Source: UBA11891 sp965658355 (GTDB lineage Bacteria; Bacteroidota; Bacteroidia; Flavobacteriales; Flavobacteriaceae). Taken from it: a stretch of 21,448 bases of DNA. The translations under genes were made by a program, and so were the position numbers. The stretch lies in the NCBI GenBank assembly GCA_965658355.1, contig CBFHRX010000029.1, forward strand, positions 1 to 21,448, in the 5' to 3' direction. Of this stretch, positions 1 through 7,184 are shown one piece after another; positions within the stretch are counted from its first letter, which is position 1, and each line of letters opens with the position of its first letter. The notes below the pieces were generated by a model. That model searched no databases. It was not told the origin of the DNA and saw nothing but the letters and a program-made list of their open reading frames with translations.

Positions 1-70
1 CCAAATGTGCTAATGACTGTTCCATTCGCTCTTTGGCACTGGCTACAATAAAGTCTAATTCTTCGTTCAT
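1..70 (-). CDS. frr: Ribosome recycling factor (5' end only)
   Basis: Only the first 23 codons lie in the window; the rest runs off the left edge. The translation begins MNEELDFIVASAKERMEQSL, which resembles the N-terminal helix of flavobacterial ribosome recycling factors. That protein, with EF-G, splits the post-termination ribosome so that subunits can be reused. The ATG is at 70, nine bases after the pyrH stop. The pyrH-frr order is a classic conserved pair across bacteria, and this context supports the call more than the short fragment does. Almost certainly co-transcribed with pyrH. Confidence 0.8.
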   Translation of the reverse strand, partial: MNEELDFIVASAKERMEQSLAHL

Positions 71-79
71 AAGTTCCGA

Positions 80-787
80 TTATAGATATACGCGGGTTCC
101 AATATTTTTTCCTTGCGCAATTTTTTTCAAATTCCCCTGTGTGTTCATGTCAAATACGATGATAGGGAGTTCGTTTTCTTGACTCAATGTAAAAGCAGTT
201 GTGTCCATAACTTTGAGCCCTTTTTTCAAAACATCATCAAAAGAAAGTGTGTCAAATTTGATGGCTCCTTTGTTTTTTTCTGGATCTTCATTATAAATAC
301 CATCCACGCGGGTTCCTTTGAGAATTACATCTGCATTAATTTCTACTGCTCGTAGTACGGCAGCAGAATCAGTGGTGAAGTAAGGGTTGCCTGTTCCAGA
401 ACCAAAAATGACCACTCTCCCTTTTTCTAAGTGTCGAGTTGCCTTTCGTTTTATAAAAGGCTCAGCAATGGCTTCAATTTTAATAGCCGTCTGTAAGCGG
501 GTCGGGATATCGTTATTCTCCAAGGCGCTTTGCAGTGCTAAACCATTAATGACTGTTGCCAGCATCCCCATATAATCGCCTTGAACCCGATCCATGCCTT
601 TACTGGCACCTGAAACTCCTCTAAAGATATTGCCACCGCCTATAACAATAGCGAGTTCAATTCCCATTTCATGGAGTGCTTTGATTTCTTTAGCATAATC
701 GTCAAGTCTCTGAGGATCTATTCCGTGGCTTTGTTCCCCCATTAGGGCTTCGCCACTTAACTTTAACAAAATCCGTTTGTATTTCAT
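80..787 (-). CDS. pyrH: UMP kinase (uridylate kinase)
   Basis: Phosphorylates UMP to UDP with ATP in pyrimidine nucleotide synthesis; cytosolic, and hexameric in the bacterial amino-acid-kinase family. The 235-residue length is normal. Family motifs are present in order: KLSGEAL at residues 9-15, the glycine-rich GGGNIFRG at 50-57, DRVQGDYMG at 66-74, GTGNPYFTTD at 131-140 and KGTRVDGIYNEDP near 157-169. It starts at ATG 787, 63 bases after nadC. That gap holds a TATATTTG -7 box, so pyrH-frr can probably be transcribed independently of the nad genes. The stop is nine bases before frr. Confidence 0.97.
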   Translation of the reverse strand: MKYKRILLKLSGEALMGEQSHGIDPQRLDDYAKEIKALHEMGIELAIVIGGGNIFRGVSGASKGMDRVQGDYMGMLATVINGLALQSALENNDIPTRLQTAIKIEAIAEPFIKRKATRHLEKGRVVIFGSGTGNPYFTTDSAAVLRAVEINADVILKGTRVDGIYNEDPEKNKGAIKFDTLSFDDVLKKGLKVMDTTAFTLSQENELPIIVFDMNTQGNLKKIAQGKNIGTRVYL

Positions 788-804
788 AGCCCGTAAGATT
801 CTTG

Positions 805-837
805 CAAATATAAGAAAAAGAGAAAGGATTTGTGAAA
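805..837 (-). promoter_or_regulatory. Candidate Bacteroidota-type promoter for pyrH-frr
   Basis: On the minus strand, TATATTTG at 812-805 matches the Bacteroidota -7 consensus TAnnTTTG exactly. A TTTC at 837-834, 21 bases upstream, is a one-mismatch -33 element (consensus TTTG). Seventeen bases separate the box from the pyrH ATG, implying a leader of roughly 10-13 bases. Assignment is by motif and position only. Confidence 0.5.
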
Positions 838-850
838 ATACCGCAGGCTC

Positions 851-1726
851 TTAGGGGGCAGCTTTTAGGCTTAAATCAATATTTCGGGCAGAATGGGTAA
901 GTGCTCCCATTGAGATATAATCAACCCCCGTTTCCGCAATTTCTACAAGAGTCTCTGCGGTTATATTTCCGGAGGCTTCAGTCGAGAATTGGCCGGCATT
1001 AATATGGAGTGCTTTCTGTAGTTGTTCAGCATTCATATTGTCCAAGAGAAGGCGATGAATCCAAGGAAATTGTAGGCAAGTTTCCAATTCTTCAAGGTTT
1101 CGTATCTCAACAACAACCGCTAGGTTTTTATTGATTTGTTCCAGGTAGGTTTTCACTTTTGCAAGGGTCTCTTTTAGGGAACCGTTATAATCAATATGAT
1201 TGTCTTTTATCATCAATTCATCATAGAGCCCCATTCGGTGGTTGGTTCCCCCTCCAATGGTGACGGCCCATTTTTCGGCATGGCGGAAGTTGGGAGTTGT
1301 TTTACGGGTGTCTAAGAGTCGGCATTGTGTGTGGCTAATTTTATTGCTCAACTCTCGCGTCAAAGTGGCGATACCACTCATTCTCTGCATGCAGTTTAAG
1401 ACCAATCGTTCAGTAGCTAGTAAAGAGCGAGAAGGCCCTACTATTTCAAAAGCAATAGCCCCTTTAGAAGCGTTTTCCCCATCGTGATGATGGAGGTTTA
1501 CAGAGATGCTAGGGTCGTAAAGCTCGAAAATAAGCTTAGCCATACTAACGCCTGCCAACACACAATCTTCTTTTACCAATAATTGAGCTTTATGCTTTTC
1601 TGTTGCCTCCACACAGGCATTACCAGAATGATCTCCTTCCCCAAGGTCTTCTTCTAGGGCAGATTGGATCAAACGAACGAGTGGTTTGCGATAGGTAGTG
1701 AGAAAGTCTTCAGACATTGTCCGCAT
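851..1726 (-). CDS. nadC: Nicotinate-nucleotide pyrophosphorylase (quinolinate phosphoribosyltransferase)
   Basis: Converts quinolinate and PRPP to nicotinate mononucleotide, CO2 and pyrophosphate, the third step of de novo NAD synthesis. The 291-residue protein has the expected type II PRTase motifs: EEDLGEGDHSG near 25-35, DTRKTTP at 139-145, GGGTNHRMGL at 158-167, KDNH at 174-177, and a C-terminal EASGNI / DYISMGALTHS barrel end. The ATG at 1726 overlaps the end of nadB by 17 bases. An in-frame ATG at 1717 is an alternative. I prefer 1726 because AAAGGA lies about ten bases upstream, one of the few Shine-Dalgarno-like sequences here. It is the last gene of nadA-nadB-nadC. Confidence 0.96.
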   Translation of the reverse strand: MRTMSEDFLTTYRKPLVRLIQSALEEDLGEGDHSGNACVEATEKHKAQLLVKEDCVLAGVSMAKLIFELYDPSISVNLHHHDGENASKGAIAFEIVGPSRSLLATERLVLNCMQRMSGIATLTRELSNKISHTQCRLLDTRKTTPNFRHAEKWAVTIGGGTNHRMGLYDELMIKDNHIDYNGSLKETLAKVKTYLEQINKNLAVVVEIRNLEELETCLQFPWIHRLLLDNMNAEQLQKALHINAGQFSTEASGNITAETLVEIAETGVDYISMGALTHSARNIDLSLKAAP

Positions 1727-3263
1727 TGTAAAAAGTTCCTTTATTAGTTTTGATTTGCTGCGATTGTTTGATTAGTAAGTAAGCGACACTCACCATATTT
1801 CTCAATTCACAAAATTGAGGCGTAAGCTTTAATTTGTGATAAAGAGTTTGGGTTTCTTCATAGATAGTGGCTAATTTTTGTTCTGCTTTTCCCAAGCCCT
1901 CGTTTGTCTTAAAGATTCCTGCTTGTTTGATCATTATTTTCCTCAGCTTTTTTCGTAATCGACTTACTTGCTTTATTTTCTCGAGAGAGATATCAGAGTT
2001 ACCTTTCCATTGAGGGAGTTTTTTATAGAACGCTGCTGGAAGGGTTTCGCTTGCTAAAAAAGGAATGCTATCCAAGGCTGCTCGATGCGCAAAAACAAGA
2101 GATTCTAACAGTGAATTAGAAGCCAGTCTATTGGCACCGTGTAGGCCTGTATGACTGCATTCACCAATCGCATAGAGCCCGTCAAGATCGCTTTTGCTTT
2201 GTGCATTTACAGCAATACCACCACAAAAATAGTGTGCTGCTGGAGCTACGGGAATAGGTGCTTCAGGTACCGCTATCCCCAAACTTTGACAGGTAGTGTA
2301 GATAGTTGGGAAATGACGTTCAAACAGCTCTTTTTTAATATTTTGACAATCGAGACTGACGAAATCACTTTCGGTAGCCAGCATTTCTTGTGCAATAGCA
2401 CGTGCTACTATATCTCTTGGTGCTAAGTCTTTTCTAGAGTCATACCCTTCCATAAAAGCAAGGCCTTTTTCATTTCTGAGGATTCCTCCTTCTCCCCGGA
2501 CTGCTTCTGTGATGAGAAAAGTATGGCCGTTTACTTTAGGAACTAGAGCTGTAGGGTGAAACTGTACATAAGGAAGACCTTGAATTTTTACTTTGGCACG
2601 GTAAGCAGCTCCCAATCCGTCTCCTGTAGCACCTGTAGGATTGGTGGTATGTTTATACAATTGCCCTGCTCCTCCGGTAGAGAGTACGGTTATTTTACTA
2701 CCAATAGTAAGTATTTCTTCCTTTTGTTTGGATATAACATAGGCGCCATAGCATTTTTTATGAGCCGTTTGCGTGTGGTGGTCGGTAATCAAATCTACCA
2801 AAACATGATTTTCTAAGCACTTAACATTGGGGAATGCTTTTACCTTATTGATGAGGGCTTCTTGAATTTGCTGCCCCGTTTGGTCTTTATAATGAACAAT
2901 TCTTTTTTCAGAATGTCCACCTTCCTTTGTCAGGTGAAGTTTTTGTTGTTGGGTATCAAACTGAGTTCCCCATTCTTGCAATTCCTGTAAACGTTCTCGC
3001 CCTTCCTCAACAACAAATTTGACAATCTGAGGATCACATAGCCCATCTCCAGCAACCAGGGTGTCTTGTATGTGTTTTTCAAAAGAGTCTAGCTTAAAAT
3101 CTGAGACCACAGCAATCCCTCCTTGGGCATAACGTGTATTGGTTTCTTGTAGTTCATCTTTGGCCATTAAGACAATCTTACAATCGGGTCTTTTTTCTGC
3201 CATTTTAATAGCATAGGCAATCCCCGAGATACCGCTTCCGATAACAAGTATATCTGTTGTCAT
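1710..3263 (-). CDS. nadB: L-aspartate oxidase
   Basis: FAD enzyme that oxidises L-aspartate to iminoaspartate, the substrate of NadA. The 517-residue length is normal for the family. It starts with a dinucleotide-binding GSGISG at residues 9-14. It also shows the succinate-dehydrogenase/fumarate-reductase flavoprotein motifs: TRYAQGGIAVV, TGGAGQLYKHTTNP, QFHPTAL, EAVRGEGGILRN, the catalytic-region APRDIVARAI, HYFCGGIAVN, and GLHGANRLASNSLLE near the FAD site. These distinguish it from bona fide Sdh/Frd subunits, which would sit beside an iron-sulfur subunit gene. The ATG at 3263 follows the nadA stop by three bases, and the 3' end overlaps nadC by 17, indicating one transcript. Confidence 0.96.
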   Translation of the reverse strand: MTTDILVIGSGISGIAYAIKMAEKRPDCKIVLMAKDELQETNTRYAQGGIAVVSDFKLDSFEKHIQDTLVAGDGLCDPQIVKFVVEEGRERLQELQEWGTQFDTQQQKLHLTKEGGHSEKRIVHYKDQTGQQIQEALINKVKAFPNVKCLENHVLVDLITDHHTQTAHKKCYGAYVISKQKEEILTIGSKITVLSTGGAGQLYKHTTNPTGATGDGLGAAYRAKVKIQGLPYVQFHPTALVPKVNGHTFLITEAVRGEGGILRNEKGLAFMEGYDSRKDLAPRDIVARAIAQEMLATESDFVSLDCQNIKKELFERHFPTIYTTCQSLGIAVPEAPIPVAPAAHYFCGGIAVNAQSKSDLDGLYAIGECSHTGLHGANRLASNSLLESLVFAHRAALDSIPFLASETLPAAFYKKLPQWKGNSDISLEKIKQVSRLRKKLRKIMIKQAGIFKTNEGLGKAEQKLATIYEETQTLYHKLKLTPQFCELRNMVSVAYLLIKQSQQIKTNKGTFYNADNV

Positions 3264-3266
3264 GGT

Positions 3267-4265
3267 TTAGCTTAAAGCAAGCATTCTATCGATTGGAGCT
3301 TTGGCTGCAGCCATAAGCGAATCATCTAATGTGATTTCTGGGCGTTCAAACCGCAGGCAATTGTAGAGTTTTTCTAATGTGTTGAGCTTCATAAAGGCAC
3401 ATTCGCTACACGCACAACTTTCGTCTTCAACGGGAGCAGGTATAAAGGTCTTGTCTGGACATCGTTTTGTCATCTCGTGTAAAATTCCAGCTTCGGTAGC
3501 GACGATAAAGGAGCTTGCCGAACTCTCTTGGACATACTGTAATAAACCCGATGTACTCCCCACATATTTGGCAATGTCTAGGACTTGAGATTCACTTTCA
3601 GGGTGTGCGATAAATTCGGCATTTGGGTGTTCTTTGGCAAGGGATACGATTCGTTCAAATGAAAAGGCTTCGTGCACAATACACGATCCGTCCCATAAAA
3701 TCATATCACGCCCAGTTTGTTTGATGAGGTAGCGACCAAGATTTTTATCCGGAGCGAAAATAATAGGCGTTTCTTTAGGGATTGATTCAATGACTTGAAC
3801 AGCATTGCTAGAGGTGCAAACAATGTCACTAAGCGCTTTGATCTCTGCTGAGCAATTGATATAAGTAACTACCATAGCATCGGGATGTTGCTCTTTAAAT
3901 AGTTTAAATTCAGGAGGAGGACAAGAATCGGCCAATGAACATCCTGCCTTTAAATCAGGGAGTAGTACTTTTTTGCTTGGGTTAATTATTTTGGCGGTTT
4001 CTGCCATAAAATGGACTCCTGCAAAAACAATCACATCCGCCTCCACTTTTTTAGCTGCTTGTGCTAGGTAAAGGCTGTCTCCTAGATAATCTGCTAATTC
4101 TTGAATCTCATTTTCTTGATAATAATGCGCTAATAAAACAGCATTTTTTTCTTTTTTCAAACGTATTATTTCTTCTTTTAGAGAAATTCCGCTTGGAATG
4201 CTTTCTTTTATATATCCAATCTTCTGTAGCTGAGAGAGAGCGATACTGTTTTCTTGTTTTTTCAT
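3267..4265 (-). CDS. nadA: Quinolinate synthase
   Basis: Condenses iminoaspartate with dihydroxyacetone phosphate to quinolinate, using a 4Fe-4S cluster. The N-terminal LAHYYQENEIQELADYLGDS stretch is diagnostic. Numbering from ATG 4265, the likely cluster ligands are C109 (KAGCSLAD), C195 (GSCIVHE) and C289 in a C-x-C-x-x-C-AFMK cluster that aligns with the C-terminal ligand region of the family. The open frame extends 11 codons further, to 4298, but that extension is hydrophobic and unlike other NadA N-termini. I therefore chose the ATG at 4265, giving 332 residues. It lies 41 bases downstream of the truB stop and three before nadB. No TAnnTTTG box is visible just upstream, so read-through from truB is likely. 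Confidence 0.95.
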   Translation of the reverse strand: MKKQENSIALSQLQKIGYIKESIPSGISLKEEIIRLKKEKNAVLLAHYYQENEIQELADYLGDSLYLAQAAKKVEADVIVFAGVHFMAETAKIINPSKKVLLPDLKAGCSLADSCPPPEFKLFKEQHPDAMVVTYINCSAEIKALSDIVCTSSNAVQVIESIPKETPIIFAPDKNLGRYLIKQTGRDMILWDGSCIVHEAFSFERIVSLAKEHPNAEFIAHPESESQVLDIAKYVGSTSGLLQYVQESSASSFIVATEAGILHEMTKRCPDKTFIPAPVEDESCACSECAFMKLNTLEKLYNCLRFERPEITLDDSLMAAAKAPIDRMLALS

Positions 4266-4306
4266 AGCTGAGAGTAAAAATAAAACAAAAAAGTTCAACT
4301 CTCTTT

Positions 4307-5017
4307 TTAATCTCTCCCCAATAGTTTAATAAGGTCGTCCATTTGGTAGGCTTCTTTTACGTTAAAGTTTCCGATTTCAGTTCTCCGTAAGGAGGATAAA
4401 AAAGCACCCGAATGTAGCTTTTTACCGAGATCATAAGCTAAGGAACGAATATAGGTGCCCTTACTGCATTTTACAGTGAAAGAGAGCTCAGGGAAATTTT
4501 CTGCTGATACCGAAAACGTATGGATGTGAATTTTTCGAGGGCTTACTTCAACAGCTTCTCCTTTTCTGGCGTGTTCGTACAAACGCACGCCTTCTTTTTT
4601 AATAGCTGAAAAAACGGGAGGGTATTGTTCTTGTTCCCCTGTAAAGCTATTGCGTACACTTTCAATGGCTTCGGCGGTAATATGTGCTATGGGGTAGTGA
4701 GCATCGACTTCTGTTTCCAAATCATAAGAGGGAGTAGTGGCTCCGAGCTGAAGAGTGCCGGTATATACTTTTTCCATTCCTTGAAATTCCGAGATCCGTT
4801 TGGTCCATTTCCCCACACAAATCAAAAGCAAGCCACTAGCTAAAGGATCTAAGGTTCCAGCATGCCCTACTTTTAGCTTTTTTAATCCAAACTTTTTTTT
4901 GAGCAGCCAGCGGATTTTATTGACCACCTGAAAAGAAGTCCAGTGTAAGGGTTTGTCTACTAGAAGTAAGTGCCCTTCTTTCCAAGCGGTCTCGGTATAA
5001 TTATCCAAAGAATTCAT
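4307..5017 (-). CDS. truB: tRNA pseudouridine-55 synthase
   Basis: Isomerises U55 in the T-loop of tRNAs to pseudouridine. The 236-residue protein is short because it lacks a sizeable C-terminal PUA domain, as is common in this phylum. The family signature is clear: LLVDKP near 18-23, then VGHAGTLDPLASGLL, with the catalytic Asp at D57. The GTYIRSLAYDLG motif and a terminal RRTEIGNF follow. The ATG at 5017 lies inside the end of uppP (17-base overlap). The ftsX / DUF3098 / uppP / truB order is a recurring arrangement in Bacteroidota (from memory). I infer translational coupling with uppP from the overlap. Confidence 0.96.
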   Translation of the reverse strand: MNSLDNYTETAWKEGHLLLVDKPLHWTSFQVVNKIRWLLKKKFGLKKLKVGHAGTLDPLASGLLLICVGKWTKRISEFQGMEKVYTGTLQLGATTPSYDLETEVDAHYPIAHITAEAIESVRNSFTGEQEQYPPVFSAIKKEGVRLYEHARKGEAVEVSPRKIHIHTFSVSAENFPELSFTVKCSKGTYIRSLAYDLGKKLHSGAFLSSLRRTEIGNFNVKEAYQMDDLIKLLGRD

Positions 5018-5792
5018 AACTCAAAGAAAGAAGGCCTACAAGAAGGCAATAGAGTGCAAAATAAGATAGTTGGCTTCGTTTTACCAAGGCAATCATCCAA
5101 CGACAGGCTACAATCCCTGTAAGTAAAGCGGCTAAAAACCCAACTGCTAGCGGAAGTACTGAGATTTCAGTTGTTGTACCGTCATAATCCAGTATGCTTT
5201 TAAGCATACTGCCCACGATCAACGGAATGACCATTAGAAAAGAAAAACGAGCGGCTTTTTCTCTATCAATACCGAGTAGGACGGCGGTAGCTATGGTAGA
5301 ACCGCTTCGAGAAATCCCCGGCAATATCGCGATGGCCTGAGCCAGGCCAATGATAACAGCGTTTTTAGTGTTTAAAGAGTATTCTCCTACGAATTGCCGA
5401 TCCGCTAAGCGTAATAAAAGGGCTGTTACGAGAAGCGCCCCACCAACTAAAAGGAGGTTTCCATCAAAAAGACGGGCGATTTGATCTTCTAAAAAAAGAC
5501 CTACAATTGCTGCGGGGACCATTGAGACAATAATCAATAGCGCAAAACGCCAACTTTCATTATTCTTGAATTCCAGAAGTCCTGTCAACAATTCGCCAAT
5601 GTCTTTTCGAAAGACAATAAGGGTACTTAAAGCTGTCGCGGTATGGAGTATTATGGTGAATAAAAGCCCTTCTTCTTGAACTGTTTCTCCCAACATGACT
5701 TTGACTAATTCTAAATGACCACTTGAAGAAACAGGTAAAAATTCAGTGACACCCTGAACAATTCCCAGTAGTAGAGCCGACCAAAAATCCAT
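5001..5792 (-). CDS. uppP: Undecaprenyl-diphosphatase (BacA/UppP)
   Basis: Integral membrane phosphatase that recycles undecaprenyl pyrophosphate to undecaprenyl phosphate, the lipid carrier of peptidoglycan and surface glycans; overexpression classically gives bacitracin resistance. At 263 residues with many hydrophobic segments it is normal in size. Motif 1 is GIVQGVTEFLPVSSSGH at 10-26, with the Q13-xxx-E17 pair and the SSSGH tail. Motif 2 is PGISRSGST at 158-166. Its ATG shares one base with the stop of the upstream DUF3098 gene (TAATG), and its end overlaps truB. Two strong inverted repeats occur inside the coding region (5190-5211 and 5333-5349). Confidence 0.97.
   Translation of the reverse strand: MDFWSALLLGIVQGVTEFLPVSSSGHLELVKVMLGETVQEEGLLFTIILHTATALSTLIVFRKDIGELLTGLLEFKNNESWRFALLIIVSMVPAAIVGLFLEDQIARLFDGNLLLVGGALLVTALLLRLADRQFVGEYSLNTKNAVIIGLAQAIAILPGISRSGSTIATAVLLGIDREKAARFSFLMVIPLIVGSMLKSILDYDGTTTEISVLPLAVGFLAALLTGIVACRWMIALVKRSQLSYFALYCLLVGLLSLSYEFFG
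5190..5211. repeat. 22-bp perfect inverted repeat inside uppP
   Basis: Arms CAGTATGCTT and AAGCATACTG are 10 bp each and perfectly complementary around a two-base centre. In the uppP transcript this could fold as an 8-bp stem with a 6-base loop. It spans codons for residues S-M-L-K-S-I-L, and no U-tract follows it in either direction, so it does not look like an intrinsic terminator. Confidence 0.8.
5333..5349. repeat. GC-rich 7-bp inverted repeat inside uppP
   Basis: Arms TGGCCTG and CAGGCCA are separated by three bases. It would form a stable small hairpin in the transcript, about 120 bases upstream (in reading direction) of the 22-bp palindrome. No U-tract follows. It may simply be a by-product of Ala/Gln/Ile codons. 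Confidence 0.7.
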
Positions 5793-6028
5793 TAATGCTT
5801 CGTTTTAGCAAAAATAGAATAGACGGCAACCCCAAAACCAACAAGGACAAGAGTGGGAGCCAGACGAATACGACGAAAACTGTAAATATCAGGATTGAAA
5901 ACTGTGGGATCATCACTTCCTCCTCCTGTCATCAGCATAAAGCCAAGCGCTATAATACCAAGGGCAAGAATTAACAAGCGATAATTTCTTTTCTCAAAAA
6001 TGAAGGTTTTCTTTTTGTTGGATTCCAT
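5792..6028 (-). CDS. DUF3098 family small membrane protein
   Basis: A 78-residue protein with two predicted transmembrane helices (about 17-34 and 55-73), separated by a short loop with GGGSDDP. The loop ends in FNPDIYSFRRIRLAPTLVLV, the best conserved stretch of the DUF3098 family as I know it. Function is unknown. It lies between ftsX (ten-base gap) and uppP (one-base stop/start overlap). From that position I infer a connection with cell-envelope assembly or division, but nothing in the sequence gives a reaction. Its charged, lysine-rich N-terminus is probably cytoplasmic. Confidence 0.88.
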   Translation of the reverse strand: MESNKKKTFIFEKRNYRLLILALGIIALGFMLMTGGGSDDPTVFNPDIYSFRRIRLAPTLVLVGFGVAVYSIFAKTKH

Positions 6029-6038
6029 TAGAGGTGAC

Positions 6039-6917
6039 TTAATAGACAGCGTCTGTTTTTAAATTTAAATACAATTGCGTAGCAAAATAGGTGCTGAAAT
6101 AGGTGATACTAATACCAAGCGCTAGCACAACAGCAAGTATTAGGGCAGGTTCTTCTGGTTGTTTTAGGATTTGAAGCTCTGGGAATCTTTGGTCTAACTC
6201 CCATACAACAGCGGCTATTCCCGCACTGGCGATAAAAGAAGCAACCACGCCCAAGAGAACATGCGTTTTTATAAAGGGCTTCCTGATAAAACGTTTGTGC
6301 GCTCCTACCAATTGCATCGTTTTAATCACAAAACGCTTGGAATGAATAGACAGGCGTATAGAGCTATTAATAAGTAACATGGCTACTGCAATGAATAATG
6401 CGGCGGCAACAACTAACCAATAGGATATTTTCTCAATATTAGCGTCTAATAGCTCCAAAAGGGGTTGGTCATAAATGATTTCATTGACAAAACTATTTTC
6501 AGCAAATGAAGAGCTCAAACTCTTGACAAAAGAAGGGGTGGCGTATTCAGCATTAAAAAAAACATCTACGGAAGCCAGTAAAGGGTTGTACCCCAAAAAC
6601 TCCATAAAGTCTTCTCCGATTTCATTGGTATGAATTTGTGCTGCTTCCTCTTTACTTACCCAAACTACTTTTTTGGTGGCTTTGTTGAGCTGTAGTGTTT
6701 TTATAAGCTGCTGCACCTCTATGTCCTTTGCATCGTCGTTGATATAGAGAGTGAGTGCAATTTGTTCTTTAAAATGATCTGCTACTTTTTTCGAGTTCAA
6801 TAGTAAAGTACCGATTATGCCCACTAAAAATAAGACCAGAGAAATGCTGATAACAACTGAAAAATAAGTGTTACGGAGTCGTCGTCTTTGAAATTGATCT
6901 TCTGAAGATTTGTGCAA
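6039..6917 (-). CDS. ftsX: Cell division protein FtsX (ABC-type permease subunit)
   Basis: Membrane partner of the FtsE ATPase; the complex activates peptidoglycan hydrolysis at the septum. The 292 residues show TM1 at about 16-38, an extracytoplasmic domain of about 125 residues, and three C-terminal helices (about 167-185, 215-235, 260-280), the usual FtsX topology. The QRRRLRNTYFSVVIS N-terminus and the SIRLSIHSKRFVIKTMQLVGA cytoplasmic segment are typical. No ATG or GTG exists between the upstream in-frame stop and the conserved region, so TTG at 6917 is the best start. A near-consensus -7 box (TATTTTTA, 6942-6935) lies 17 bases before it. ftsE is not in this window, as is usual in this phylum. 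Confidence 0.94.
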   Translation of the reverse strand: MHKSSEDQFQRRRLRNTYFSVVISISLVLFLVGIIGTLLLNSKKVADHFKEQIALTLYINDDAKDIEVQQLIKTLQLNKATKKVVWVSKEEAAQIHTNEIGEDFMEFLGYNPLLASVDVFFNAEYATPSFVKSLSSSFAENSFVNEIIYDQPLLELLDANIEKISYWLVVAAALFIAVAMLLINSSIRLSIHSKRFVIKTMQLVGAHKRFIRKPFIKTHVLLGVVASFIASAGIAAVVWELDQRFPELQILKQPEEPALILAVVLALGISITYFSTYFATQLYLNLKTDAVY

Positions 6918-6966
6918 GAGTGTGTAATTTTGGATAAAAATACTACTTTCTGATCTTCTAGAAGAA
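6897..6966. promoter_or_regulatory. Pair of related palindromes flanking the ftsX start
   Basis: Copy 1 (6897-6909) is ATCTTC-T-GAAGAT, a 13-base interrupted palindrome inside ftsX codons 3-7. Copy 2 (6954-6965) is TCTTCTAGAAGA, a perfect 12-base palindrome in the intergenic region. Both sit in a GATCTTCT...GAAGA context, with centres about 56 bases apart, and they bracket the near-consensus -7 box at 6935-6942. The arrangement resembles a paired operator, but no regulator is known to me for it. Confidence 0.4.
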
Positions 6967-7135
6967 AATTTAAAGTTGTGTAATCCCCTACTTTATAAAC
7001 AAGTCAGTATAGCCTTTCTCAAATTAAAATAGCGATGTCTCTGTAATCAGTAAATAGAGTGAGAGACCGTTTTCTAAATAAAGACTGTGGCTGGATGTAT
7101 TTCCCTATTCGGGCTTGTCTATTTAGCCAAGAAAC

Positions 7136-7166
7136 TTTTTCCTTCAGTACAAGAAGCGTATTTTTG
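7136..7166 (+). promoter_or_regulatory. Candidate promoter for leuS
   Basis: TATTTTTG at 7159-7166 matches TAnnTTTG exactly. TTTT at 7136-7139 is a near -33 element with a 19-base spacer. Eighteen bases separate the box from the GTG at 7185. The position inside the longer open frame argues that the true leuS start is downstream. The rest of the 6918-7184 intergenic region holds one of the ftsX palindromes and no other gene that I can support. Confidence 0.55.
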
Positions 7167-7184
7167 TGCTTTAAAAAATTAAGT

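Noticed and set aside
113..575. Plus-strand open frames opposite pyrH
   Set aside because: Antisense to a well-conserved gene, with composition typical of a reversed coding strand; no independent support.
7020..7027. TTAATTTG on the minus strand as an ftsX promoter
   Set aside because: It mismatches the invariant A at position 2 of TAnnTTTG and would give a leader of about 95 bases; the TATTTTTA at 6942-6935 fits better, though it is also imperfect.
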